A program made the translations under genes and the position numbers. The notes under the pieces were generated by a model, which was not told the origin of the DNA, searched no databases, and was given only the letters and a program-made list of their open reading frames with translations. A stretch of DNA of 64,000 nucleotides. It comes from JBDSSS01 sp963764195. Its GTDB lineage: Bacteria; Actinomycetota; Actinomycetes; Actinomycetales; Dermatophilaceae. Where the stretch lies: contig CAVXRG010000003.1 of the NCBI GenBank assembly GCA_963764195.1, positions 310,001 through 374,000 of the forward strand, in the 5' to 3' direction. Numbering within the stretch: the first letter of the stretch is position 1; every line of letters begins with the position of its first letter. This document shows, piece by piece, positions 26,417 to 35,156 of the stretch.

Positions 26417-26578
26417 TCAGGCCTTGCCCAGGATGCGGTTCAGGTTCGTCCCGCACACGGGGCACTGGCCCTTGGCCATCCGGCGCCCGTTCTCCGAGAC
26501 GACGACCTTGCCCTCAGCCTCGCGCTTCTCCTTGCACTTGACGCAGTAGAACTCGCCCTTGTAGGTCTCGTCAGCCAT
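26417..26578 (-). CDS. DUF5679 small zinc-ribbon protein
   Basis: 53-residue protein beginning MADETYKGEFYCVKCKEKRE, with 'CVKC' and 'CPVCG' Cys pairs 30 residues apart, a one-domain zinc ribbon (DUF5679) conserved in actinobacteria. Function unknown. The frame opens 25 codons earlier but MADET is the usual family start, with an AAGGAGA ribosome site just before it. Its transcript ends at the 26351-26385 hairpin. Confidence 0.88.
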   Translation of the reverse strand: MADETYKGEFYCVKCKEKREAEGKVVVSENGRRMAKGQCPVCGTNLNRILGKA

Positions 26579-26751
26579 GTGGTGTTCTCCTTGTTGCTGG
26601 CACCCATCCGACGGGTGCCTCGGCAGACCCCAACCGTAGAGCACGCTGAGCACGAAATCATGCTCATCCCCGTGTGGCGCGTCCCGGCCGGGTGCGGTAT
26701 GTCGCGGGCGCGTCGCCGGATGGGGTCGGAGCCCGAGGCTAGCCTTGCGTC

Positions 26752-27303
26752 ATGGCGGCGTCGGCGCGGGCGGTGGAGCACCAGGTGGTCGACGGGGTGC
26801 CCGTCGAGGTCCGCCGGAGTGCTCGCCGTCGCCGCACCGTCTCGGCCTACCGGCAGGAGGGCCGGCTCGTCGTCCTCGTGCCGGCGCGGTTGACCCGCGC
26901 CGAGGAGGGCGAGTGGGTCAGGGCGATGGTGGCCCGGGTCGCAGCCTCCGAGCAGCGCCGGCGCCGCAGCGACGACGACCTCGTCGCCCGGGCGCTCGAG
27001 CTGTCCCGCACCCACCTCGACGGACGGGCGGTGCCGACGAGCGTGCGCTGGGTGTCCAACCAGAGCTCGCGCTGGGGGTCCTGCACGCCGTCGGAGGGCA
27101 CGATCCGGCTCTCCGACAAGCTCGACGGCATGCCGACGTGGGTCGTCGACTACGTCCTGCTCCACGAGCTGGCCCACCTGATCGTGCCGGGCCACGGCCC
27201 GCGGTTCTGGGAGCTGCTGTCCTCCTACCCCCGCCTCGAGCGGGCCCGTGGCTACCTCCAGGGTGTGTCCGCGGCGGCGGGCACCGACCTCAGCGACGAG
27301 TGA
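26752..27303 (+). CDS. YgjP/SprT-like zinc metallopeptidase domain protein
   Basis: 183 residues. The C-terminal half has 'SSRWGSC' and the zinc site 'LLHELAHLIVPGHGPRFW' (HExxH with a third His about 10 residues on), the signature of the YgjP-like (DUF45/M48-related) family. The N-terminal 60 residues are a beta-rich 'VRRSARRRRTVSAYR' domain usual in the family. Substrate unknown; intracellular. Its last 14 bp overlap the convergent Nudix gene. Confidence 0.88.
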   Translation: MAASARAVEHQVVDGVPVEVRRSARRRRTVSAYRQEGRLVVLVPARLTRAEEGEWVRAMVARVAASEQRRRRSDDDLVARALELSRTHLDGRAVPTSVRWVSNQSSRWGSCTPSEGTIRLSDKLDGMPTWVVDYVLLHELAHLIVPGHGPRFWELLSSYPRLERARGYLQGVSAAAGTDLSDE

Positions 27304-27871
27304 GTCGACGGGCGGCCGCGACGAGCGGTGCCAGCTCGGCCGCGGTGCCCTCGGGCAGCCCGTCGACGGGCCACCAGCGCACGTCGAGGGACTCGTCGCT
27401 CACCTCGAGCTGCGCACCCGGGGGCGCGACCGCGGCGAAGCGGATGTCGAGGTGCTCGCGGCACCGGCCGAAGTCGCCGGCGAGCACGTGCCGGTCGAGC
27501 TGGGCGATCTCGGGCAGGACGGTGAGCCCCGGGATCCCGGACTCCTCCCGGGCCTCGCGCGCCGCCGCCTCCCGCACCGAGGCGTCGCCCGGCTCGTAGT
27601 GGCCGCCCAGCTGGAACCACTCCCGGGCGCGTCGGTGCAGCGTCAGCAGCGCGGAGCCGCCGGACGCGTCGAGGACCATGACGCTCGCGGTGAGGTGCGC
27701 CGGCGGGCCGCTGCGTGCCATCGCGTCGGGGTGGGCGGTGAGGTGCGCGAGGAAGTCCGCGCGCAGCGCCGCCTGGCCCGCGTCGGGCGGCGCCCAGCCC
27801 GTGAGGAGGCCGAGCGCGTCCGCACGGAGCCGGGCGTATGCCGCTGGGTCGGGGTCGTTCCGCGCGCTCAC
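27290..27871 (-). CDS. Nudix hydrolase
   Basis: 193 residues. The Nudix box runs from 'GGHYEPGD' through 'AAAREAREESGI' (about residues 88-110), with the REUxEExG core present. The N-terminal part 'LTASVMVLD' forms the usual first strand. Substrate not predictable; similar actinobacterial genes are simply called NUDIX hydrolase. The start ATG 27871 overlaps the stop of the upstream zincin-like gene by 4 bp (ATGA), so it is the second gene of that operon. Its end overlaps the convergent peptidase gene. Confidence 0.88.
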   Translation of the reverse strand: MSARNDPDPAAYARLRADALGLLTGWAPPDAGQAALRADFLAHLTAHPDAMARSGPPAHLTASVMVLDASGGSALLTLHRRAREWFQLGGHYEPGDASVREAAAREAREESGIPGLTVLPEIAQLDRHVLAGDFGRCREHLDIRFAAVAPPGAQLEVSDESLDVRWWPVDGLPEGTAAELAPLVAAARRLTRR

Positions 27872-29418
27872 CGGCCGTCGGCGGGGGAGCCGTCCTCGCC
27901 GCCGGCGTCCCGCTCGCGGTCGGCGTCCTCGAGGATGCCGCGCAGCACGGCGTCGAGGTCCGGCCCGTCGCCGGTCCCCGCGTCACCGGCCTCGAGACCC
28001 GGGGTGCCGGCGCCGGTCGCGCGCTGGACGAAACCGATGGGGTCATCGAGGTCCGCGCCCGTCGGGGCGAGGTCGGGGTGGGCCCAGCGGCCGTCGCGCA
28101 GGCTCTGGCCGCCGGCGTCCTCGAGCGCGGCCCACAGGTTGGCCGCGTCCCGCAGGCGCCGCGGCTGCAGGTCCAGACCGACGAGACCGGCGAAGGTCTT
28201 CTGGGCGGCGCCGCCGACCCGGCGCCGGCGGATGGTCTCGCTGAGCGCGGACGACTGCGGCAGGTGTGCGGCGGTCGTGCGGTCGGTCACGTGGTCGACC
28301 CATCCCTCGGCGAGGGCGAGGAGCGTCTCGAGCCGCCCCAGGGCCTGGCGCTGGGCGCCCGTGGGTTGCGGCTGGAAGAGGTTGCCCTGCAGGGCCGAGC
28401 GGAGCGACTCGGGGTCGGTCGTGTCCACGGACGTGAGGGCCGACTCGATGGCGTCGGTGTCGATGGTGATGTTGCGGGCGTAGTCCGACACGGCCGAGAG
28501 CAGCTGCGGGCCGAGCCAGGGCACGGCCGAGAAGAGCCGGACCCGGGCCGCCTCGCGGACGGCGAGGTAGAGCCGGACCTGGGCGATGTCGATCTCGAGC
28601 GAGTCGGCGAGCACGGCGACGTTGCCCGGTAGCAGGGCGATCAGACCGGGCTCGGTGAGGGGCAGGCCGACCTCCGTCGCCCCGACGACCTCCGCGGCGA
28701 GGGTCCCGACCGCCTGGCCGAGCTGGGCGGAGAACATCTGGCGGCTGAGGTTGCCGAGCATCGGGGCCCACTGGTCGAGCATCGTGCTGGGGTCGAGGCC
28801 GGGTGGCAGCCCTCCTGGGAGCGCGTCCCCGAAGGCCTCCGGGCCGAGCTCGCCGATCTGCTTGCGCAGCGCCTCGGACGTCGCCGTGGTGACCCCGTCT
28901 GAGACGGGCTCGATGAGGTCGAACCAGCGCGGCATCGTCGCGTCGACCCACTCGGCCCGGCTGAAGCCCGTCGCGCGCCAGTTGGGGGCTCCGAGGGTCG
29001 TCTGCTCGTCGAGCCACAGCGTCGCGACGGACACCGCGTCGACGATGGCGCGGGAGGCCTCGGCGTCGTGCAGGTCGTTGCCCTCGCTCGCGCTGACGTG
29101 CTTGCGGGCGACGTCGGTCGCGAGGTCGCGGGACCCGGTCGGGGTCTGCTGGGCGGACATGAAGCTGCCGAGCTGGGCCCGCATCGCGGCCTGGGTGCTC
29201 GGGTCGGTCACGTCGACGCCCATGCCCCGCATGGCCTCGGCGAGCTCGGGGTTCTCGGCGGCCTCGCCGAGCACCTTCTCGAGCATTCCGGCGAGGTCAC
29301 CGGGGTTGATCGAGCCGAGGTCGAAGTCGGCGGGCAACCCGAAGGGGCCGTCCCCGGCGCCACCGAACTCACCGAAGTCGTCGTCGTCATCGTCGCGGGG
29401 CTCGAGGTGGTCGGGCAT
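27868..29418 (-). CDS. Zincin_2/DUF2342-like protein, metal motif apparently altered
   Basis: 516 residues of the actinobacterial 'zinc-dependent metalloprotease' (F420-associated, Rv3195-like) family. The N-terminal 30 residues are acidic and Gly-rich. The usual active segment, EGHxxHVMD in members I recall, reads 'AEGWVDHVTDRTTAAH' here, so the first His is Trp. The protein may have lost catalysis or use another site. 'PALIALLPGN' and 'LYLAVREAARVRLF' are family-typical. It heads a two-gene unit with the Nudix gene. It is next to MoaE and the Lon-like protease, as in mycobacteria. Confidence 0.78.
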   Translation of the reverse strand: MPDHLEPRDDDDDDFGEFGGAGDGPFGLPADFDLGSINPGDLAGMLEKVLGEAAENPELAEAMRGMGVDVTDPSTQAAMRAQLGSFMSAQQTPTGSRDLATDVARKHVSASEGNDLHDAEASRAIVDAVSVATLWLDEQTTLGAPNWRATGFSRAEWVDATMPRWFDLIEPVSDGVTTATSEALRKQIGELGPEAFGDALPGGLPPGLDPSTMLDQWAPMLGNLSRQMFSAQLGQAVGTLAAEVVGATEVGLPLTEPGLIALLPGNVAVLADSLEIDIAQVRLYLAVREAARVRLFSAVPWLGPQLLSAVSDYARNITIDTDAIESALTSVDTTDPESLRSALQGNLFQPQPTGAQRQALGRLETLLALAEGWVDHVTDRTTAAHLPQSSALSETIRRRRVGGAAQKTFAGLVGLDLQPRRLRDAANLWAALEDAGGQSLRDGRWAHPDLAPTGADLDDPIGFVQRATGAGTPGLEAGDAGTGDGPDLDAVLRGILEDADRERDAGGEDGSPADGR

Positions 29419-29590
29419 GCCGGTGCTCCTAGCTGGTCAGGCGTGCTGGTCGCGTGCCGGGCCCGGTGTCGAACCGTCCCGGCGGTGTCTACCAAGACAA
29501 CCACGGATCGGCCCCGATGGTTCCCCGGTCCGGAGGGGCGTCGAAACGGCCCTGAGCGGTGTGCCCGGCGCGGCGGCATACGATGTCGCG

Positions 29591-30010
29591 GTGAGCGTCA
29601 CCCTGGTCGAGATCCGTGAGACACCCCTGTCGGTGGACGAGGTGCTGACGAGCGTCTCCGACCCGCGTGCCGGCGGGATCTGCCTCTTCGTCGGCACGGT
29701 CCGCGACCACGACCACGACCACGGCGTCACGCACCTCGACTACAGCAGCCACCCGCAGGCGGCCGAGACGGCACGGGCGCTCGCCGACCGGCTCGCCGCC
29801 GAGGGCCGCGCCGTGCGGATCGCCGTCGTCCACCGCGTCGGTCATCTCGAGATCGGGGACCTCGCCGTCGTCGTCGGGGTCAGCGCCGAGCACCGCGGCG
29901 AGGCGTTCGAGGTCTGCCGGGCCCTCATCGACGAGTTCAAGGCGACGGTCCCGATCTGGAAGCACCAGCGGTTCGCCGACGGTGGGGACGAGTGGGTCGG
30001 GCTGCCGTGA
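29591..30010 (+). CDS. moaE: Molybdopterin synthase catalytic subunit MoaE
   Basis: 139 residues with the MoaE core: 'GGICLFVGTVRDHD', 'HRVGHLEIGD' and the catalytic Lys region 'KATVPIWKHQRF'. It transfers sulfur from MoaD thiocarboxylate to cyclic pyranopterin monophosphate. GTG 29591 is the best start, giving the family's VxLVEIRETPL opening. Its stop overlaps the GTG of the next gene (GTGA). No other molybdenum-cofactor gene is adjacent; MoeZ is 20 kb away. Confidence 0.92.
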   Translation: MSVTLVEIRETPLSVDEVLTSVSDPRAGGICLFVGTVRDHDHDHGVTHLDYSSHPQAAETARALADRLAAEGRAVRIAVVHRVGHLEIGDLAVVVGVSAEHRGEAFEVCRALIDEFKATVPIWKHQRFADGGDEWVGLP

Positions 30011-31167
30011 GGACGATCCGCCGACTCGGTGAGCCCAGCGCCGCCGTCGACCGCACCCAGCCCACCGATCCGGCCGACCCGCCCGACCCGGCCGACCCCA
30101 GTGACGACGGCCGCCTCACCGGTGCCAACAAGCTCGTCCTGGCGACGTTCTTCTTCATCCTCGTCGCGGCCGTCGCGGGCTCCCTCGTCCACGTGCCGTA
30201 TGCCGTGATGAGCCCGGGCCCGATCGTCAACACGCTCGGCACGCAGGGCAGCGGTGACGGGGCCGAGCCCCTCATCGAGGTCACGGGGCTGCCGAGCTAC
30301 CCGGCCACGGGCCAGCTCGACTTCACGACCGTGCGGGTCACGGGCGGCCCGGGCTACCCCGTCGACGCCTGGGACGTCGTCGAGGCATGGCTCGACTCCA
30401 CCAAGGCGGTCCTGCCCGTCGACGACGTCTTCGACCCCAGCGTCACGGAGAAACAGGTCGAGCAGGAGAGCGCCGTGCAGATGGCGAGCTCGCAGGAGGA
30501 GGCCACCGCGGTCGCCCTGCGCGCCATCGGCCAGAAAGTGCCGACCTCCATCGTCGTCAGCAACATCGTCGAGGCCTCCAAGGCCAAGGGCCTGTTGCAG
30601 AAGCAGGACCGCCTCGTCACGGTCGGCGGGGAGAGCGTCACCGACGGGCAGAGCATCCGCACGGCGATCCAGAAGGTCACCCCCGGCGACCCGGTGACGA
30701 TCGGCGTCGTGCGCGACGGCAAGCCGCTGACCATCAGCGTCCCCACCATCAGGACCGACGCCGGCGAGACCGCCATCGGCGTCCTGCTCGCGATGCAGCA
30801 CGACTTCCCCGCCACCGTGAAGATCAACGCCGGCGACGTCGGCGGCCCGTCCGCCGGCCTGATGTTCTCGCTCGGCATCTACGACACCCTGACCCCCGGT
30901 GACCTCACCGGCGGGCTCCAGGTCGCCGGGACCGGCACGATCAACGACGCCGGCGCCGTCGGCCCGATCGGTGGGATCCGGCAGAAGCTCGCGGGTGCCC
31001 GCGCCGGGGGAGCGGGCTTCTTCCTCGCGCCGGCCTCGAACTGCAACGAGGTCGTCGGTCACGTCCCCGACGGGCTCCAGGTCTTCAAGGTCTCCACCTT
31101 CGCCGAGGCCCGGGTCGCCGTCGAGGCGATCGCGAGCAAGCAGACCGGCTCGCTGCCGCGCTGCTGA
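30007..31167 (+). CDS. Membrane-anchored PDZ/Lon-like (S16) protease
   Basis: 386 residues: a cytoplasmic Pro/Asp-rich N-terminus, one membrane helix at about 43-63, a PDZ domain (about 190-255), and a Lon protease domain with catalytic Ser282 in 'GGPSAGLMFSL' and Lys327 in 'GIRQKLAGA'. It lacks the AAA+ module of Lon. It matches Rv3194c. Probably faces the cell-wall side and cuts membrane-near substrates. GTG 30007 overlaps the moaE stop. A PPA1309-like gene on the opposite strand follows. Confidence 0.92.
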   Translation: MRTIRRLGEPSAAVDRTQPTDPADPPDPADPSDDGRLTGANKLVLATFFFILVAAVAGSLVHVPYAVMSPGPIVNTLGTQGSGDGAEPLIEVTGLPSYPATGQLDFTTVRVTGGPGYPVDAWDVVEAWLDSTKAVLPVDDVFDPSVTEKQVEQESAVQMASSQEEATAVALRAIGQKVPTSIVVSNIVEASKAKGLLQKQDRLVTVGGESVTDGQSIRTAIQKVTPGDPVTIGVVRDGKPLTISVPTIRTDAGETAIGVLLAMQHDFPATVKINAGDVGGPSAGLMFSLGIYDTLTPGDLTGGLQVAGTGTINDAGAVGPIGGIRQKLAGARAGGAGFFLAPASNCNEVVGHVPDGLQVFKVSTFAEARVAVEAIASKQTGSLPRC

Positions 31168-31190
31168 GCCTCGAGACGGCCGCGGGCGCG

Positions 31191-31216
31191 GTGAGCTCAG
31201 TCGGTGAGCTCAGTCG
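31191..31216. repeat. 13-bp tandem duplication between genes
   Basis: Two perfect copies of GTGAGCTCAGTCG (31191-31203, 31204-31216), the second running into the 3' end of the minus-strand PPA1309-like gene. Likely a recent slippage event; it does not disturb the stop codon. Confidence 0.8.
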
Positions 31217-31740
31217 GTGAGGCTGGTCCGGAGCGCCTCGACGAGGCCGGGGGCGATGTCCTTGCCGGTTGCCACCGCGTCGTCGGTGTCGTGGTCGCGC
31301 TGGCGCAGCAGGCAGATCGACGAGCCGTCGCGCAGGACGGCCACGACGAGCCGCACGTCCCGCCGGTCGGGGTGGGCCGCCAGCGCGTCGACGGCCTCCT
31401 GGGAGCGGTCGGGCAGCTCGCGCTCGGCCTCCGGGGGCACGACCATCCGCTCGATCGCGAAGGCGCAGCCGTCGACCTCCGGCGGCCAGGCGAGGCGGCC
31501 GAGGAGGGTCTCGAGCGAGGTCGTCGTCGGCAGGCCCTCCTGCTCGATGGCGGTGAGGGCGCCCTCGGCGAGGTCGGAGGGCCCCATCTGCTCACGGAGC
31601 TGGGGCTCGCGCTCGAGCAGGTCGGCGGTGCGCACGAGGGCGAAGAGCCGCGCGGGCTGGTCCCAACCGGAGGCGGCGACGTGCCGCTCGGTGTCGAGGG
31701 CGGTGATGGCGAGGGGGTCGATGACCGGCTGCGAGTTCAC
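31210..31740 (-). CDS. PPA1309-family hypothetical protein
   Basis: 176 residues, soluble. Features: 'HVAASGWDQPARLFALV' near the N-terminus, 'LETLLGRLAWPPEVDGCAFAIER' (in short: LAWP..V.GCA), and 'RDVRLVVAVLRDG.SICLLR' near the end. These are the conserved blocks of an actinobacterial family known as PPA1309, whose function is unknown. It lies between the Lon-like protease and UPF0182, as in many relatives. Confidence 0.82.
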   Translation of the reverse strand: MNSQPVIDPLAITALDTERHVAASGWDQPARLFALVRTADLLEREPQLREQMGPSDLAEGALTAIEQEGLPTTTSLETLLGRLAWPPEVDGCAFAIERMVVPPEAERELPDRSQEAVDALAAHPDRRDVRLVVAVLRDGSSICLLRQRDHDTDDAVATGKDIAPGLVEALRTSLTD

Positions 31741-31809
31741 GGCCCCATCGTGCCGTATGCCGTGTCGCGCCAGGTCTCGGTCCGGTCACCGAGGGCCGGT
31801 CGGGAGCAC

Positions 31810-31847
31810 CCACCGGGTTATGGTTGCCGCACGTGGCCACCCGGTGG
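31810..31847 (+). other. Inverted repeat upstream of the UPF0182 gene
   Basis: 9-bp perfect arms (31810-31818 CCACCGGGT; 31839-31847 ACCCGGTGG) around a 20-nt loop, ending 35 bp before the GTG start. It may be an operator or leader hairpin; no regulator can be named. Confidence 0.4.
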
Positions 31848-31882
31848 TCCCCCTCCCCGTTTCAACTGCAAGGCGATGCGAC

Positions 31883-34800
31883 GTGAGCAACAGCGACTTC
31901 GGCCCCCCGCGGGGCACCTCCGGCGACGACGACCAGGGTCCCCCGAGGGGGCCCGAGACCCAGACTCTCCCGCCGGCGCGCAGCCCGCTCGTCACGACCC
32001 TCGTCGTGGCGGGAGCCCTCCTGCTCGTGATCGGCGTGGTGGCCCAGTTCTGGACCGAGATCCTCTGGTACCAGTCCGTCGGCTACTCCGGCGTCTTCTC
32101 GACCCAGATCATCACCAAGGTCCTGCTCGGTGTCGTGGCCGGCCTGATCACAGCTGCCGCGGTCTGGTCGAGCATCCACGTCGCCTTCCGCAACCGGCCG
32201 ATCTACGCACCGTCCCCGGACACCCAGGTGATGGAGCACTATCGCGAGCTCGTCGAGCCGCTCCGGCGCACCGTCACCATCGCGGCACCGATCGCCGTGG
32301 GGCTCTTCGCCGGGCTGTCCGCATCGACGCAGTGGGACACCTTCCTGCTCTGGCGCAACGGCACGCCGTTCGGCACGAAGGACCCGGAGTTCGGTCTCGA
32401 CATCGGCTTCTTCGTCTTCGACCTGCCGTGGATCAACTTCGTCGTCGCCTTCCTCACCATGGTGCTCGTCCTCGCCCTCATCGCGGCGGCGTTCACCCAC
32501 TACCTCTACGGCGGCATCGTCGTCGCCCAGCGCTTCCGTACGACCCACGCCGCGCGGGTGCACCTCGCGATCATCGCGGCCGCCCTCGTGCTCGTGCGCG
32601 CCGTCGGCTTCTGGGTCGACCGCTACAACCTCGCCACGGCGCAGGCGAGCAAGGTCACCGGCATCCAGTACACCGAGGCCAACGCGGTCATCCCGACCAA
32701 GGGGATCCTCGCGATCGCCGCGATCATGTGCGCGATCCTCTTCCTCACGACGATCTGGACCCGGTCGTGGCGCCTGCCGCTCGTCGGCGTCGCCGTGCTC
32801 GCCGTCATCGTCGTCGCCGTCGGCGGCATCTACCCTGCGCTGATCCAGTCCCTCAAGGTCGGCCCGTCGGAGAAGTCGCTCGAGGTGCCCTACATCCAGA
32901 AGGGCATCGACGCGACGAGGGCGGCCTACGGCTTCGACAAGATCAAGGTCGAGGGCTACGACACCAAGACCATCGCGGCCCCGGGCCAGCTGCGCGGCGA
33001 CGCCGCCACCGTCCCGGGCATCCGCCTGATGGACCCCAACATCATCAGCCCCACCTTCAAGCAGCTCGAGGCGTCGAAGGGCTACTACCAGTTCGCCGAC
33101 GTCCTCGACGTCGACCGCTACGACCTCGACGGCACCCTGACCGACACCGTCATCGCCGCCCGCGAGCTCGACCTCACCGGTGTCCCCGAGGGGCAGCGCA
33201 ACTGGCTCAACGACCACACCGTCTACACACACGGCTACGGCGTCGTCGCCGCCAAGGGCAACACCCGCGAGGAGGACGGGCGGCCGACCTTCTTCGAGTC
33301 GCAGATCGGCTCCGTGGGCGCGCTGGGGGCCTACCAGCCGCGGATCTACTTCGGCGAGAGCTCGCCGGAGTACTCCATCACCGGCGGCTCGAAGAACAAG
33401 GAGTTCGACTACCCGGACCCCAACGGCACCGGGCAGATCAACTACACCTACGAGGGGTCCGGCGGCGTGCCGCTCGACCCGCTGCGCCGCCTCGCCTATG
33501 CCGTGAAGTACAAGGAGATCAACTTCCTGCTCTCCGACGCCGTGACGAGTGACTCGCGGATCCTCGACCACCGCACCCCGCGCGAGCGGGTCCAGCGGGT
33601 CGCGCCGTGGCTGACCCTCGACGGCAACGCCTACCCCGCCGTCATCGACGGCCAGGTGCTGTGGATCCTCGACGGCTACACCACCTCGGACAACTACCCC
33701 TACTCCCAGCGGACGACCCTCGACACCGCGACGCAGGACTCGGTGACGAACACGAAGACGTCGGTGCGCGCCGTCCAGGCCGGCTCGGTCAACTACGTGC
33801 GCAACTCGGTCAAGGCCACGGTCAACGCCTACGACGGCACCGTCAACCTCTACCAGTGGGACGAGACCGACCCCGTGCTCAAGGCGTGGTCGGCGATCTT
33901 CCCCGGCACGGTCAAGCCGATGAGCGACATCAAGGGCTCGCTGATGTCCCACCTGCGCTACCCGGAGGACCTCTTCAAGGTCCAGCGCCAGCTCCTGCTC
34001 AAGTACCACGACACCGACGCCGCGTCGTTCTACGGTGGCCAGAACTTCTGGCAGGTGCCGGACGACCCGACCCAGCCCGCCGGCAGCGACCTCCTCCAGC
34101 CGCCGTACTACCTGTCGCTCGCGATGCCGAGCCAGAAGTCGCCGGCCTTCTCCCTGACGTCGACGTTCATGCCGACCGGTGACCGCAACGTCCTGTCCGG
34201 CTTCCTCGCGGTCGACGGCGATGCCGGGACCCAGGACGGCAAGCGGTCTCCCGACTACGGCACGCTCCGGTTGCTCGAGACGACGGGAGGCACCGTCAAC
34301 GGGCCGGGCCAGGTCTACAACGACATGCGCACCTCGCCCGTGTCGTCGAAGGACCCCCAGCTCACGCTGACCCTGGCGCAGTTCATCTCGACGACCCAGA
34401 GTCAGGGCGCCGCCACGGTGACGTTCGGCAACCAGCTGACCCTGCCGGTGGGGGGCGGGCTGCTCTACGTCCAGCCGATCTTCGTCCAGGCCAAGGCGGG
34501 CGGCTCCTACCCGCGCCTGTCGGCCGTCGCCGTCGCCTTCGGCGACAAGATCGCCTGGGCCGGCTCGCTCGACGATGCGCTGAACGACCTCTTCGGGGGC
34601 TCGTCCGGTGCGCAGGCCGGGGACACGGGGACCACGACACCGGTTGTCCCGGAGGCCGGGGGCACGCCGACGACGACTCCCACACCCGGCGCCACGTCGA
34701 CGCCGTCTCCGACGACGTCGACACCGGCCCCGACGTCGACGCCGAACGCCACTGCGCTCGCGCAGGCGCTCAAGGACGCCGAGGCCGCCTACGCGGCCGG

Positions 34801-34933
34801 TCAGACGGCACTCAAGGCCGGCGACTTCGCGGCCTACGGCGAGGCCCAGGCCAAGCTGAAGGACGCGCTGAGCCGGGCTGTCGCCGCCTCGCCCCAGGGC
34901 ACGGCCACGGCCCCGCCCACCGCGTCGCCCTGA
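31883..34933 (+). CDS. UPF0182-family large membrane protein
   Basis: 1016 residues, matching Rv3193c-type UPF0182. About seven membrane helices occupy residues 35-330 ('LLLVIGVVAQFWTEILWYQSVGY' begins the family block). A large extracytoplasmic domain follows (330-880; conserved 'YGFDKIKVEGYDTK', 'YPEDLFKVQ', 'YGGQNFWQVP'). The tail is rich in Thr, Ser and Pro, then ends in a helical Ala/Lys segment 'AAYGEAQAKLKDAL'. Function unknown. GTG 31883 gives a start 30 residues before the first helix; ATG 31819 is possible but would overlap the inverted repeat. Confidence 0.9.
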   Translation: MSNSDFGPPRGTSGDDDQGPPRGPETQTLPPARSPLVTTLVVAGALLLVIGVVAQFWTEILWYQSVGYSGVFSTQIITKVLLGVVAGLITAAAVWSSIHVAFRNRPIYAPSPDTQVMEHYRELVEPLRRTVTIAAPIAVGLFAGLSASTQWDTFLLWRNGTPFGTKDPEFGLDIGFFVFDLPWINFVVAFLTMVLVLALIAAAFTHYLYGGIVVAQRFRTTHAARVHLAIIAAALVLVRAVGFWVDRYNLATAQASKVTGIQYTEANAVIPTKGILAIAAIMCAILFLTTIWTRSWRLPLVGVAVLAVIVVAVGGIYPALIQSLKVGPSEKSLEVPYIQKGIDATRAAYGFDKIKVEGYDTKTIAAPGQLRGDAATVPGIRLMDPNIISPTFKQLEASKGYYQFADVLDVDRYDLDGTLTDTVIAARELDLTGVPEGQRNWLNDHTVYTHGYGVVAAKGNTREEDGRPTFFESQIGSVGALGAYQPRIYFGESSPEYSITGGSKNKEFDYPDPNGTGQINYTYEGSGGVPLDPLRRLAYAVKYKEINFLLSDAVTSDSRILDHRTPRERVQRVAPWLTLDGNAYPAVIDGQVLWILDGYTTSDNYPYSQRTTLDTATQDSVTNTKTSVRAVQAGSVNYVRNSVKATVNAYDGTVNLYQWDETDPVLKAWSAIFPGTVKPMSDIKGSLMSHLRYPEDLFKVQRQLLLKYHDTDAASFYGGQNFWQVPDDPTQPAGSDLLQPPYYLSLAMPSQKSPAFSLTSTFMPTGDRNVLSGFLAVDGDAGTQDGKRSPDYGTLRLLETTGGTVNGPGQVYNDMRTSPVSSKDPQLTLTLAQFISTTQSQGAATVTFGNQLTLPVGGGLLYVQPIFVQAKAGGSYPRLSAVAVAFGDKIAWAGSLDDALNDLFGGSSGAQAGDTGTTTPVVPEAGGTPTTTPTPGATSTPSPTTSTPAPTSTPNATALAQALKDAEAAYAAGQTALKAGDFAAYGEAQAKLKDALSRAVAASPQGTATAPPTASP

Positions 34934-34946
34934 CCCGAACGAGCCT

Positions 34947-34975
34947 GTGGCAGCGTGAGATCCGAGCGCTGCCAC
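34947..34975 (+). terminator. Hairpin terminator after the UPF0182 gene
   Basis: Perfect 9-bp stem (34947-34955 / 34967-34975, 11-nt loop) 13 bp past the stop. No T-run. Confidence 0.6.
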
Positions 34976-34992
34976 GGGCCGTCGCCCTCGAT

Positions 34993-35022
34993 TTGGCGTT
35001 CGCCGCAGGGGCCGTGTAACCT
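34993..35022 (+). promoter_or_regulatory. Promoter of initiator tRNA gene
   Basis: -35 TTGGCG (34993-34998), 18-bp spacer, -10 TAACCT (35017-35022), 13 bp before the mature tRNA 5' end. Confidence 0.6.
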
Positions 35023-35035
35023 TACGGAGTACCGA

Positions 35036-35109
35036 CGCGGGGTGGAGCAGCTCGGTAGCTCGCCGGGCTCATAACCCGGAGGTCGCAGGTTCAAATCCTG
35101 CCCCCGCTA
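35036..35109 (+). tRNA. Initiator tRNA-fMet (anticodon CAT)
   Basis: Complete cloverleaf: acceptor CGCGGGG/CCCCGCT with the unpaired C1 x T72 typical of initiators, D arm, anticodon arm with three G-C pairs around CTCATAA (anticodon CAT, another initiator mark), and T stem GCAGG/CCTGC. Discriminator A; CCA is not encoded, since CAC follows. It is flanked by its own promoter and a strong terminator, so it is an independent unit. Confidence 0.97.
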
Positions 35110-35117
35110 CACAGAAG

Positions 35118-35153
35118 ACGAAGGCCCCCACACCCCGGTGTGGGGGCCTTCGT
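35118..35153 (+). terminator. Strong hairpin terminator after tRNA
   Basis: Perfect 16-bp stem (35118-35133 / 35138-35153) with loop CCCG, starting 9 bp after the tRNA. Confidence 0.85.
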
Positions 35154-35156
35154 CGT

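Noticed and set aside
31819..31885. Earlier ATG start for the UPF0182 protein
   Set aside because: Would translate through an inverted repeat and add residues unlike the family; GTG 31883 fits better.
31862..34975. 1037-codon open frame opposite the UPF0182 gene
   Set aside because: Composition is Arg/Gly/Val/Asp/Leu shadow sequence with no motif; the plus strand codes a well-known family. GC-rich codon bias keeps antisense frames open.
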